A stretch of 46,886 bases of DNA from Streptomyces sp. MP131-18 (GTDB lineage: Bacteria; Actinomycetota; Actinomycetes; Streptomycetales; Streptomycetaceae). Under the pieces are notes generated by a model. It was not told the DNA's origin. It searched no databases and saw nothing but the letters and a program-made list of their open reading frames with translations. The stretch spans positions 6,077,487-6,124,372 of the forward strand of contig NZ_LZNS01000001.1 of NCBI RefSeq assembly GCF_001984575.1, given 5' to 3'. Each line of letters starts with the position of its first letter. Positions within the stretch are counted from its first letter, which is position 1. Below are positions 32,619-40,455 of the stretch, piece by piece. Both the position numbers and the translations under genes were made by a program.

Positions 32619-33575
32619 TCAGCCGCGCCGGCCGTGGCCCGAGGCCACCGGCGGCGCGGCGCGGGCGGGGCCACCGGTGGCCCCGGACCCCGCGGCCCGT
32701 TCCCCGGCGCGTTCTTCCGCGTGCCGCGGGGGCGTTGCGGGCAGCCTGGCCAGTTCCGCGTTGAACTGCGCCCCGGCGAGCAGGGTCAGGTTCGACACCC
32801 ACAGCCAGACCAGGAACACGATCATCCCCGCCAGCGACCCGTACAGCCGGTTGTAGGTGGGGACGCTGGACGCGTACAGCGCGAAGCCCGCGGACGCGAA
32901 CAGCCACAGCAGCACGGCGAGCGCGCCGCCTGGCGCCGAGCGGCGCGGCGCGCGCGTCCCGGCCGGGCCGGTACGGAAGAGCGTCAGCACCAGGCCCGTC
33001 ACCAGCACCAGCAGCAGCGGCCACTTGAGCACGTGCCACGCGGTGCTGCCCGCCTCGCCCGTGCCGAGCAGCCGCCCCAGCGAACGGACCGCGCCGCCCG
33101 TGAGGATCAGCACCGTCGCGCTGCACACCAGCAGCCCGAGCAGCCCGAGCGCCGTCAGCATGGTGCGCGGCACCGCCCGCCACGGCGGCCTGCGGTCCAC
33201 CACGTCGTGCATGCCGTGCAGCACCCGCCGGAAGACGCTCAGGTAGTTGTACGCCGACAGCCAGGCGCTCGCCGAGCCGACCGCGATGACCAGCCAGGCG
33301 GCCGAACGCCGACCGGCCGGCTCCTCGAGCGCGGCCCGCACCTCGGAGCCCGAGCCCGCCGGGAGCAGCGAGGTCACCTCGCCGATCAGCTCCTGCGCCG
33401 CCGCCGGGTGCGCGAGCCCGGTCACGGACATCGCGACCAGCAGGGTCGGGAAGACCGCGAGCACGGAGTAGTAGGTCAGGGCCGCCGCCCAGTGGTCGAT
33501 GTCGTCGCGCCACAGCGACACGGGGGTCCGCCGCAGCGCCACCGCCCACCGGGCGGGCGGCCTTCGGTCACGCAT
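32619..33575 (-). CDS. YihY/BrkB-family integral membrane protein
   Basis: 318 residues; ATG at 33575 with GAGGTG upstream, a site that overlaps the end of the small gene before it. Around six membrane helices carry family motifs AALTYYSVLAVFPTLLV near the start and YNRLYGSLAGMIVFLVWLWVSNLTLLAGAQFNAEL near the end. The function of the family is unsettled (once called ribonuclease BN, wrongly). A Gly/Ala/Arg-rich cytoplasmic tail follows. It is the last gene of a three-gene unit with an Asp23 protein, pointing to envelope stress. Confidence 0.88.
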   Translation of the reverse strand: MRDRRPPARWAVALRRTPVSLWRDDIDHWAAALTYYSVLAVFPTLLVAMSVTGLAHPAAAQELIGEVTSLLPAGSGSEVRAALEEPAGRRSAAWLVIAVGSASAWLSAYNYLSVFRRVLHGMHDVVDRRPPWRAVPRTMLTALGLLGLLVCSATVLILTGGAVRSLGRLLGTGEAGSTAWHVLKWPLLLVLVTGLVLTLFRTGPAGTRAPRRSAPGGALAVLLWLFASAGFALYASSVPTYNRLYGSLAGMIVFLVWLWVSNLTLLAGAQFNAELARLPATPPRHAEERAGERAAGSGATGGPARAAPPVASGHGRRG

Positions 33576-33579
33576 GAAT

Positions 33580-33702
33580 TCACCTCGTCGTCAGGCCCAG
33601 CACCGCGACCGCCCACACGGCGACGGCGACGGCGATGATCCCCACGGCGGGGGAGGGCCGTTGCGCCCAGTGCGGGCCGCGCATCCGCGCGTCGCGGCAC
33701 AT
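33580..33702 (-). CDS. Small single-pass membrane protein, 40 residues
   Basis: ATG at 33702 overlaps the Asp23 stop as TGATG, and the TGA at 33580 is 4 bases before the YihY start, whose ribosome-binding site it contains. The peptide starts MCRDARMRGPHWAQ and then has one hydrophobic helix, AVGIIAVAVAVWAVAVLGL, with a basic end TTR. An internal ATG at 33684 would give 34 residues. Coupling to both neighbours strongly suggests it is translated; it may anchor the soluble Asp23 protein to the membrane, as AmaP does in Staphylococcus aureus (inference). Confidence 0.7.
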   Translation of the reverse strand: MCRDARMRGPHWAQRPSPAVGIIAVAVAVWAVAVLGLTTR

Positions 33703-34217
33703 CACTGCACGCGCGGCTCGTCGTCCGTCACCTCGTCGTCCGGCAGGCGGACGTCGACGACGGCGACGTTGACCTCGATGACCTCAAGGCCGGTCATGCG
33801 CTCGACGGCCGCGATCACGTTCTCCCTGATGTCGCGGGCGACGTCCCTGATCGGCACCCCGTACTCGACCATCACGTCGAGGTCGACGGCCGTCTGCCGC
33901 TGCCCGACCTCGACCTTCACGCCGCGGTTCGCGCCGGCCCGGCCGCCGGGCACCCGGTCGCGGACCGCGCCGAGTGTCCGGGACAGCGTGCCGCCCAGCG
34001 CGTGCACGCCGGGCACCTCGCGGGCGGCGAGCCCCGCGATCTTCTCGACGACTCCGGCCGCGATGGACGTCTGCCCGCGCGTCGCCGCCGGCTCCTGCGG
34101 GCCCGTGGCGCCCTCGCTGACGGTGGTCGCGCCGTCGGACGAGACGCCCGCCGTGCGGGCCACCTGGGCTGATTCCTCCGCGGGCGCGGCGGACGCGGGT
34201 GCTGTCTTCATTGCCAT
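33702..34217 (-). CDS. Asp23/Gls24-family envelope stress protein
   Basis: 171 residues; ATG at 34217 with GGAAGG upstream. After a disordered Ala/Thr/Glu-rich 45-residue start, the domain TSIAAGVVEKIAGLAAREVPGVHALGG...VGQRQTAVDLDVMVEYGVPIRDVARDIRENVIAAVERMTGLEVIEVNVAVVDV is the typical Asp23 fold. These proteins form membrane-proximal assemblies under cell-wall stress. It heads a leftward unit and is divergent from an ECF sigma gene. Confidence 0.92.
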   Translation of the reverse strand: MAMKTAPASAAPAEESAQVARTAGVSSDGATTVSEGATGPQEPAATRGQTSIAAGVVEKIAGLAAREVPGVHALGGTLSRTLGAVRDRVPGGRAGANRGVKVEVGQRQTAVDLDVMVEYGVPIRDVARDIRENVIAAVERMTGLEVIEVNVAVVDVRLPDDEVTDDEPRVQ

Positions 34218-34269
34218 GGCATACCTTCCCGTTGCGGCTCGATGGTGCTCTGACACCCTGTTGGACACG

Positions 34270-34298
34270 GGTCGGCGTGAATCGTCACGCGCGGTTCC
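34270..34298 (-). promoter_or_regulatory. Candidate ECF-type promoter for the Asp23 unit, with a short palindrome
   Basis: On the minus strand GGAACC (34298-34293) and, 18 bases on, CGACCC (34275-34270) resemble the GGAAC/CGTC pattern of ECF promoters, although the spacing is long. The palindrome CGTGA-ATCG-TCACG (34276-34289) lies in the spacer. Confidence 0.3.
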
Positions 34299-34343
34299 GC
34301 ACTTTTTCCCGGGTCTCGCCGGGGAACCGGAAGGAGTTGGTGG

Positions 34344-34904
34344 GTGGCCGACGAGGCGGAGCCCGCGGCGGACGACGCACTGCTGGCCGCGCGGGCCGGA
34401 GAGGGCGACGAAGACGCCTTCGAGACGCTGGTCCGGCGCCACGGCCCGGTCCTGCTGCGGCTGGCCAGCCACCTGCTCGGCGGGGGCACGGACGCGGAGG
34501 ACGCCGTTCAGGAGGCATTCGTCCAAGCCTGGCGGCGGTTGCCCGAGTTCCGCGGCGACGCCACGTTCCGGACGTGGATGTACCGCATCGTCACCAACCG
34601 CTGCCTGAACCAGCTGCGCGCCCGGCGGCCCACCGCGCCGCTGGACGCGGTGGCCGAGCCCGCCGCGCCGGAACACCAGGTCTCGCCCGCGCGGACGGCC
34701 GAGAACACCGCGGCGGTGGTGGCGCTGCACGCGGCCCTGGCCGGGCTCTCTCCCGAACAGCGCGCCTGCTGGGTGCTGCGGGAGTTCCACGGGCTGTCGT
34801 ACGAGGACATCGCGCATACGGTGGGAATCAGCCACCAGGCCGTGCGCGGCCGGATCTTCCGGGCCAGGCGCTACCTGACGGAGGCGATGGAAGCATGGCG
34901 CTGA
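34344..34904 (+). CDS. ECF RNA polymerase sigma factor
   Basis: 186 residues; GTG at 34344 with AAGGAG upstream. Region 2 (about 20-95) includes DAEDAVQEAFVQAWRRLPEFRGDATFRTWMYRIVTNRCLNQLR; region 4 (about 128-182) includes LSPEQRACWVLREFHGLSYEDIAHTVGISHQAVRGRIFRARRYL. A short linker and no extra domain make it a standard ECF factor. The downstream gene overlaps it by 10 bases and encodes a protein with a zinc anti-sigma motif, its likely partner. Confidence 0.93.
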   Translation: MADEAEPAADDALLAARAGEGDEDAFETLVRRHGPVLLRLASHLLGGGTDAEDAVQEAFVQAWRRLPEFRGDATFRTWMYRIVTNRCLNQLRARRPTAPLDAVAEPAAPEHQVSPARTAENTAAVVALHAALAGLSPEQRACWVLREFHGLSYEDIAHTVGISHQAVRGRIFRARRYLTEAMEAWR

Positions 34905-35515
34905 ACGAGCCGCTCGATTCCGAGGAGCTGCCCTGCGGCCGGTCGCTGCAAGACGTCTGGGAGAGCTGGGACGAGGGCACGACCGGCAAGGACCCGCACT
35001 ACGCGTCCTGTCCGCACTGTTCCGCCGCCCTTGCGGAGCTGCGCGCGCTCGGCGACTTCGTCGAGCAGAGCAGGGCCGCGGCGCCCGAACCGCCGGGCGC
35101 GCCCGACGCCCGCGCCGTCACGACGCGCGTCATGGACATCGTGCGGCTCGAACTGCGCCCCGGGCGCAGGCTGCCGCTCGGCGAGCCGGACGAGGACGCC
35201 TGGATCGTGGAGGCCGCCGCGGCCAAGACCTTCCGCGCCGCCGCCGAATCGCTGCCGGGCGTGCGCGCGGGCAGCTGCCGCATCGAGCCGCTGGGCGCGG
35301 GTTCCGGCACATCACGCGGCCCCGTCCGGGTACGCCTCGCGGTGACGGCCGAGCTGACCTGGACCGTTCCGCGCCTGGCCGACGCGGTGCGGGAACGGGT
35401 CGCGCGGGCCGCGCGCGAGGCCATCGGCCTCGACGTGCAGGCCATCGACATCGAAGTCGTGGACCTGGTGGACACGATGGACACGACGGACACGACGGAC
35501 AGGAGGACGCGGTGA
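34895..35515 (+). CDS. Zinc anti-sigma-like protein fused to an Asp23-like domain
   Basis: 206 residues; ATG at 34895, inside the end of the sigma gene, with GGAGG upstream. The N-terminal part has DPHYASCPHCSAALAEL, an HX3CX2C motif as in ZAS-type anti-sigma factors, followed by a helical segment. The C-terminal about 110 residues (VRVRLAVTAELTWTVPRLADAVRERVARAAREAIGLDVQAIDIEVVDLVD) look like an Asp23 domain. There is no transmembrane helix, so it would be a soluble anti-sigma. A 9-base repeat encodes DTMDTTDTTD near the end. The anti-sigma role is inferred from motif and position. Confidence 0.7.
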   Translation: MALNEPLDSEELPCGRSLQDVWESWDEGTTGKDPHYASCPHCSAALAELRALGDFVEQSRAAAPEPPGAPDARAVTTRVMDIVRLELRPGRRLPLGEPDEDAWIVEAAAAKTFRAAAESLPGVRAGSCRIEPLGAGSGTSRGPVRVRLAVTAELTWTVPRLADAVRERVARAAREAIGLDVQAIDIEVVDLVDTMDTTDTTDRRTR

Positions 35516-35865
35516 ACGGTCGCCCCGCAGATCTCGATGCGCGGGTGCGGGAGGCCGCCGCCGCGGCGGCCAGGTCCGTACCGGGGGTGGCGTTCCTGCG
35601 GCCCGGGCTGAGCGGGCTGCTGCGCGGCCGGGCCGGCCGCGCGGCGCGTGGCGCGGGCGCGGGCGCGGTGCGGGTCAGGCGCGGTGGCGCGCCGGGCAGC
35701 TGGGAGATCGGGGTCGAGCTGGCGACGCTGCGCGGGCACCGCGCGCTCGATGTGACGCGTTCGGTGCGGTCCGCGGTCCGCCGGGCCGTCGGCGAGGAGA
35801 CGGCGTCGGCGGCCCGCCCGGCGGAGCACGTCACCGTGACCGTGACGGTCACCGACATCGCGTGA
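35512..35865 (+). CDS. Asp23-like small protein
   Basis: 117 residues; GTG at 35512 overlaps the preceding stop as GTGA. The sequence RVREAAAAAARSVPGVAFLRPG...WEIGVELATLRGHRALDVTRSVRSAVRRAV...EHVTVTVTVTDIA has the strand-helix layout of Asp23 proteins, ending in the usual V-x-V-x-V strand. It is probably a third member of the envelope stress set, co-expressed with the sigma factor. Confidence 0.7.
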   Translation: MNGRPADLDARVREAAAAAARSVPGVAFLRPGLSGLLRGRAGRAARGAGAGAVRVRRGGAPGSWEIGVELATLRGHRALDVTRSVRSAVRRAVGEETASAARPAEHVTVTVTVTDIA

Positions 35866-35989
35866 GCCCGCCGCCCTGACCGGCGCAACCGCCGGACGTG
35901 CCTGCCGGAAATATCCCGTTGTCCGGGAATCTGCCGGTAGGTTCTGAGGCGATCCGGAGGGACACCCTCCACCGGCAGATGGGCAAGTC

Positions 35990-37261
35990 ATGCGATGGTC
36001 TCCAGGGCCGGTGGCGGTCCTCGGGCTCGGCTACGTCGGCCTCCCCACCGCGCTCGCGCTGTGCTCCGCCGGCCAGCGCGTCATCGGCCTCGACACCGAC
36101 CCGCACCGCCTCGACGCCGTCCGGCGCGGCGCCGTCGACCTGCCGGACGCCGACCGCGCGCGGCTGCGCGCCCTCGCCGCGGGCCCCTCGTTCACCCTCA
36201 CCGGCGACCCCGCCGCGGTGGCCGCCGCGGGCTCGGTCGTCATCTGCGTGCCCACCCCCGTCGACGACCACCTGCTGCCCGACCCGCGCGCCCTGCGCGC
36301 CGCCTGCGCCTCGGTCGTCCGCCACGCCACCGCCGGCCAGACGATCGTGCTCGCCTCCACCAGCTACGTCGGCACCACCCGCGAACTGCTCCTCGACCCA
36401 CTCGCGGACCGCGGACTCGGCCCCGCAGGCCCCATCGGCGACGTATTCGTCGCCTGCGCCCCCGAACGCATCGACCCCGGCAACGCGGACCGCCCGCAGG
36501 GCGCCGTCCCGCGCGTCGTCGGCGGGGCCACGCCCGAGTGCAGCCGCCGCGCCGCCGCGCTGCTGCGGCCCGTCGCCGCCCGCGTCCACGTCGTCGGCTC
36601 GCCCGAGACGGCCGAGCTGACGAAGCTCCTGGAGAACACCTTCCGCGCCGTCAACATCGCACTCGCCAACGAGTTCGCCACCATCGCGGGCCACCTCGGC
36701 CTCGACATCACCGAGGTCGTCGACGCCGCCGCCACCAAACCGTACGGCTTCATGCCCTTCCGGCCGGGGCCCGGCGCCGGCGGGCACTGCATCCCCTGCG
36801 ATCCGCACTACCTGCTGTGGCAGCTGCGTGCCGCCCGCGTGCCCGCGCCGCTCGTCGACACCGCGATGACCGCGCTCGCCGCCCGCCCGCCCGCCGTGGC
36901 CCGCCGCGCCCGCGACATCCTGGCCGCCCGCGGCGTCCCCGCCCGCGGCGCCCGCGTCCTGGTGGCCGGGGTCGCCTACAAACCGGGCGTCGCCGACCAC
37001 CGCGAATCGTCCGCGCTCCGCCTCATCGAGGACCTGCTCCTGGCGGGTGCCGACGTCGCCTACACCGACCCGCTGATCCCCGTCCTGCCGGTGCGCGGCC
37101 GCCTGCTGCACCACAGGGCCGACCCGGCGGAACGGCCCTGGGACCTCGTCGTCGTCCACACCGTCCACCCCGGCCAGGACCTGGGCTGGCTGGAGGACTG
37201 CGGGCCGGTCCTCGACGCGACGTACCGCCTCGACAGCCCCAAGGGCCGGTACCTGGTATGA
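35990..37261 (+). CDS. Nucleotide-sugar (UDP-glucose or UDP-ManNAc type) dehydrogenase
   Basis: 423 residues, ATG at 35990. The NAD-binding motif GLGYVG (12-17), the central helix ETAELTKLLENTFRAVNIALANE and the catalytic Cys267 in GPGAGGHCIPCDP identify the UDP-glucose/GDP-mannose dehydrogenase family, which oxidises a nucleotide sugar C6 alcohol to the acid in two NAD-dependent steps. The C-terminal substrate domain contains GVAYKPGVADHRESSALRLI. Its exact sugar is uncertain: the sequence around the active site resembles the WbpO/VipA group as well as UDP-glucose dehydrogenases. It is coupled (ATGA) to a glycosyltransferase gene. Confidence 0.9.
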   Translation: MRWSPGPVAVLGLGYVGLPTALALCSAGQRVIGLDTDPHRLDAVRRGAVDLPDADRARLRALAAGPSFTLTGDPAAVAAAGSVVICVPTPVDDHLLPDPRALRAACASVVRHATAGQTIVLASTSYVGTTRELLLDPLADRGLGPAGPIGDVFVACAPERIDPGNADRPQGAVPRVVGGATPECSRRAAALLRPVAARVHVVGSPETAELTKLLENTFRAVNIALANEFATIAGHLGLDITEVVDAAATKPYGFMPFRPGPGAGGHCIPCDPHYLLWQLRAARVPAPLVDTAMTALAARPPAVARRARDILAARGVPARGARVLVAGVAYKPGVADHRESSALRLIEDLLLAGADVAYTDPLIPVLPVRGRLLHHRADPAERPWDLVVVHTVHPGQDLGWLEDCGPVLDATYRLDSPKGRYLV

Positions 37262-38664
37262 GTCTCGCCCCCCGGTACGACAGCCTCGACGACGGCGTGC
37301 GGCACGCCCTGCGCCGCCTGGTCACCCTGCTCGCCCTGCTCCCGCTGCTGATCCTGCTCGCCGCCCAGGCCCCGCGCCTGCCCGGCGGCCCGCTCGTCCT
37401 CGGCTACGGCTTCCTGGTGCTCGCGGTCACCACCGTCATGCTGTTCCTCGCCTACGCCCACTACGAGGACCCGGCCGTGCGCACCGTGCGCCGCCGCCCG
37501 GTCGCCGCCACCGCGGACTTCCCGCCGCTGCCGCCCGCGCCCCGCGTCAGCTTCCTCCTCGCCGTCAAGGACGAGCAGGACCACATCGAGTCCTGCGTGC
37601 GGTCCATGGCGGCGAGCGACTGCCCGGGACTCGACCTCGTCGTCGTGGACGACGCCTCCACCGACGGCACCCCCGCGATCCTGCGCCGCCTGGCCGCCGA
37701 ACTCCCCGTCCGGCTGCTGTTCCTCGACCGCAACGTCGGCAAGAAGCGCGCCCTGGTCCTGGCCGCGGAACACGCGGAAGGCGACGTGCTGGCGTTCACC
37801 GACTCCGACTGCCTGCTGGCCCCCGACGCGCTCCGCCGCTGCGTCGACGCCCTGGTCCGCCACCCGGAACTCGGCGCCGTCAGCGGCCACGCCCGCGCCC
37901 TGAACGCCGACGCCACGCTCCTCACCCGCGTTCAGGACGTCTGGTACGAGGGGCAGTTCCGCGTCGCCAAGGCCGCCGAGGCCGTCTTCGGCGCCGTCAC
38001 CTGCGTCTCGGGCCCCCTCGCCGTCTTCCGCCGCGACGCCGTCTACAACTACCTGCCCGCCTGGGCCGAGGACCGCTTCCTCGGCCGCGACTTCCGCTTC
38101 GCCACCGACCGGCAGCTCACCGGCTACGTCCTCGGCCAGTTCCGGCTCGGCCGCCGCCTCAAGGCACGGCACGCCGGCTCGCCGTTCGTCCACGGCACCG
38201 ACCACCCCGAACGGGCCTGGCGCACCGGCTACGTGCGCTCCGCCGTGGTCCGCACCACCGTGCCCGCCCGGCTGCGGCCGTTCCTGCGGCAGCAGATCCG
38301 CTGGAAGAAAAGCTTCATCCGCAACATCTTCTTCACCGGCACCTTCATGTGGCGCCGCGGCCCGGCCGCCGCCGCGCTCTACTACGGGCACGTCCTGTGG
38401 GTCCTGGCCGCGCCCGTCATGGCCGTGCGGCACCTGCTGTGGGCGCCGGCCGCCGGGCTGTGGACGCTCACCGCGCTCTACCTCGCCGGGGTCCTCCTCA
38501 AGGGCGTCGTATGGGGCGTCGCCTTCCGCATCGACCACCCGGGAACGCCGCGCTGGCGCTACCGGCCGCTGATGAGCCTGCTGTCCGCGACGCTGCTCGC
38601 CTGGCTGCTGCCCTGGTCCCTGCTCACGATCCGGCGCAACGTCTGGTCCAGGAGCGCCACATGA
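37258..38664 (+). CDS. Membrane glycosyltransferase family 2, hyaluronan-synthase/PgaC-like
   Basis: 468 residues; ATG at 37258 overlaps the upstream stop as ATGA. Two N-terminal helices (about 20-70) precede the GT-A domain with Asp131-Asp132 in VVVDDAST, the DSD triad at 182-184 (FTDSDC), the catalytic base pair ED at 271-272 (AEDRFLGRD) and QQIRW at 345-349. Three or four C-terminal helices follow. This is the processive GT2 signature (D, DxD, D, QxxRW) of chitin, hyaluronan and PNAG synthases; QQIRWKKSF is closest to hyaluronan synthases. It should polymerise and export a beta-linked polysaccharide. With a uronic-acid-forming dehydrogenase next to it, a GlcA-containing polymer is plausible. 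Confidence 0.88.
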   Translation: MSLAPRYDSLDDGVRHALRRLVTLLALLPLLILLAAQAPRLPGGPLVLGYGFLVLAVTTVMLFLAYAHYEDPAVRTVRRRPVAATADFPPLPPAPRVSFLLAVKDEQDHIESCVRSMAASDCPGLDLVVVDDASTDGTPAILRRLAAELPVRLLFLDRNVGKKRALVLAAEHAEGDVLAFTDSDCLLAPDALRRCVDALVRHPELGAVSGHARALNADATLLTRVQDVWYEGQFRVAKAAEAVFGAVTCVSGPLAVFRRDAVYNYLPAWAEDRFLGRDFRFATDRQLTGYVLGQFRLGRRLKARHAGSPFVHGTDHPERAWRTGYVRSAVVRTTVPARLRPFLRQQIRWKKSFIRNIFFTGTFMWRRGPAAAALYYGHVLWVLAAPVMAVRHLLWAPAAGLWTLTALYLAGVLLKGVVWGVAFRIDHPGTPRWRYRPLMSLLSATLLAWLLPWSLLTIRRNVWSRSAT

Positions 38665-38768
38665 AAACCCTGCGCGTCCTGCGGACGGCCGCCGCCGCGC
38701 TCGCCGTCCTCGCCCTCTACGGGCTCGTGCTCGGCCGCGGCCGGTGGCCGCAGTGGCCGCTGCCGTGA
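38661..38768 (+). CDS. Small membrane peptide, 35 residues, in the polysaccharide operon
   Basis: ATG at 38661 overlaps the glycosyltransferase stop (ATGA) and its own TGA overlaps the deacetylase GTG start (GTGA). MKTLRVLRTAAAALAVLALY forms one basic-start hydrophobic helix, followed by GLVLGRGRWPQWPLP. Double overlap makes translation likely. It could be an auxiliary subunit of the synthase; no family is recognised. Confidence 0.6.
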   Translation: MKTLRVLRTAAAALAVLALYGLVLGRGRWPQWPLP

Positions 38769-40165
38769 ACGCCCGCCTGCTGCGCGCCGCGCTCGGCCTC
38801 GCCGCCGCGGCGGTCCTGGCCGCCCCGTTCGCCGCCGCCTGGCAGCTGCACGAGCACCGCGGCGACGTCACCGCCCAGGACGCCGCCCCCGCACCGGCCG
38901 CCGACCCGGCCGCGACCGCCGCCTGGCGCGCGCTCGGCGCCGCGCTCCCCGACCGCACGCCCCCCGTCGTCCTCGCCTACCACGACATCGCGCACGACCC
39001 CGGCAACCGCTACACCGTCACGCCTGAACGCCTCGACGCGCACCTCACCGCGCTCGCCGCGGCCGGCTACCGCACCCTCACCGCCGAGGAGTTCGCCGAC
39101 TGGGCCGAGGGCGGGCCGCCACCGCCGCGCGGCGTGCTGCTGACCTTCGACGACGGCACCCACGGCCTGTGGGTCCACGCCGACCGCATCCTGGCCCGGC
39201 ACGGCGCGCACGGCTCGGCGTTCCTCATCACCGGCCGCGTCGGCCGCCACCGCCCCTACTACCTGTCGTGGCCGGAGATCTCCCGCATGCACGCCTCGGG
39301 CCGCTGGGACTTCCAGAGCCACACCCACGACCTGCACACCCGCGGTGCGGACGGCGGCGGCGCGCAGGGCGTGCGCGCGGACCTGAGGCGGTCGCTCGAC
39401 GCGTTCGCCGCACACGGTCTGCCCAGGCCCGCGCTGTTCTCCTACCCGTTCTCCGAGACCCGCGGCTTCCCCGACGCCCTGGTCCGCGACCTGTTCACCG
39501 CCACGCTCACCAACCGCGCCGGCCGGCCGCTGCCGCCCAGCCGCAGGTCCGCGCCCGGCGAGTGCTTCGAACGCCTCGAAGTGCTGTCCGGCACCACCGC
39601 GGACGCACTCGTGCGCGAGGTGGCCCGGCGCACCCCGCTGCCGCCCGGCGGCGACCTGCTGGCCGACCGGGAGCGCTGGGTCGCCGCCGACCGCAGGCCG
39701 CCCGCGCCCGGCACGCTCCCCGGCGGCGGGCCGCGCAGGCCCGCCGCCGGGCGCTACCAGTACGCCGAATACGCCCCGCATGCCACCGCCGACTGGGACG
39801 GCTACACCGTTCGCGCGGACGTCTCGGGCCTGACCGCGGGCGGCGCGACGTTCGGCCTGGCCGCCCGCGTCGGCGGCGGGTCCCCGGTCCAGGTCCGCGT
39901 CTCCCACCACCGCGTCCGCCTCGTCGAGAACGGCAGCACCCGCGCCGAACGCCGGCTGCCGCGCGGCACGGCGCACCGCGTCGAGCTGACCGTGCGGGGC
40001 GGCCGGACCACCGTCGTGGTCGACGGGCGGGTGCGTCTGGCGGCCACCGCGGACACCGCACCCGGCACCGGCGGCGTCGCCGTGTCCGCCTCACGCGCCG
40101 GCCGGGACGTCCCCTGGCCGGTCATCGACGCTCTTCGCGTCGAAAGAACCGGGCAGGAGCAGTGA
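38765..40165 (+). CDS. Exported polysaccharide deacetylase (PgaB-like NodB domain) with C-terminal beta-sandwich
   Basis: 466 residues from the GTG at 38765 (GTGA overlap). An N-terminal hydrophobic helix (LLRAALGLAAAAVLAAPFAAAW) serves as signal or anchor. The deacetylase domain has PPVVLAYHDIA, TFDDG (127-131, Asp129 and Asp130) and SHTHDLH (His186, His191), a pattern matching PgaB (Asp/Asp/His/His) and indicating metal-dependent de-N-acetylation of GlcNAc polymers. Residues about 340-460 (YAEYAPHATADWDGYTVRADVSG...GGRTTVVVDGRVRL) form a concanavalin-like domain that may bind glycan. It probably trims the polymer made by the upstream synthase. Confidence 0.85.
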   Translation: MNARLLRAALGLAAAAVLAAPFAAAWQLHEHRGDVTAQDAAPAPAADPAATAAWRALGAALPDRTPPVVLAYHDIAHDPGNRYTVTPERLDAHLTALAAAGYRTLTAEEFADWAEGGPPPPRGVLLTFDDGTHGLWVHADRILARHGAHGSAFLITGRVGRHRPYYLSWPEISRMHASGRWDFQSHTHDLHTRGADGGGAQGVRADLRRSLDAFAAHGLPRPALFSYPFSETRGFPDALVRDLFTATLTNRAGRPLPPSRRSAPGECFERLEVLSGTTADALVREVARRTPLPPGGDLLADRERWVAADRRPPAPGTLPGGGPRRPAAGRYQYAEYAPHATADWDGYTVRADVSGLTAGGATFGLAARVGGGSPVQVRVSHHRVRLVENGSTRAERRLPRGTAHRVELTVRGGRTTVVVDGRVRLAATADTAPGTGGVAVSASRAGRDVPWPVIDALRVERTGQEQ

Positions 40166-40185
40166 ACGAGGAAAGGAGGACGGGC

Positions 40186-40455
40186 ATGCCGACCGAGACA
40201 TGGCACGTACGGGTGTCCATCGACACCGACGGCCGGCTGACGCGGGCCGAGGCCAGGCTGGAGGACAAGCCGGACACCGTCCTGGTCAGCGAGGGCACGG
40301 CCAGGGCCCACCCCAGCGACGCGAACGTTCCCGACATCGGCCGCGAACTCGCGGTGGCCCGCGCCCTGTCGGAGCTGTCGCATCAGCTGGTGCACCTCAC
40401 GGTCCAGGACATCGAGTCCCGCACCCACCGGCCCGTGCGGCACCTCAAGCAGTAG
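40186..40455 (+). CDS. DUF1876 protein (dsRBD-like fold)
   Basis: 89 residues; ATG at 40186 with GGAAAGGAGG upstream, preferred over a GTG at 40162 that overlaps the previous stop. MPTETWHVRVSIDTDGRLTRAEARL and the end HLTVQDIESRTHRPVRHLKQ match DUF1876, the family of Mycobacterium tuberculosis Rv1738, which is induced in dormancy and resembles hibernation-factor folds. A role in stress is possible; its link to the polysaccharide genes is unclear. Its end overlaps the convergent PhzF-like gene by 11 bases. Confidence 0.85.
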   Translation: MPTETWHVRVSIDTDGRLTRAEARLEDKPDTVLVSEGTARAHPSDANVPDIGRELAVARALSELSHQLVHLTVQDIESRTHRPVRHLKQ

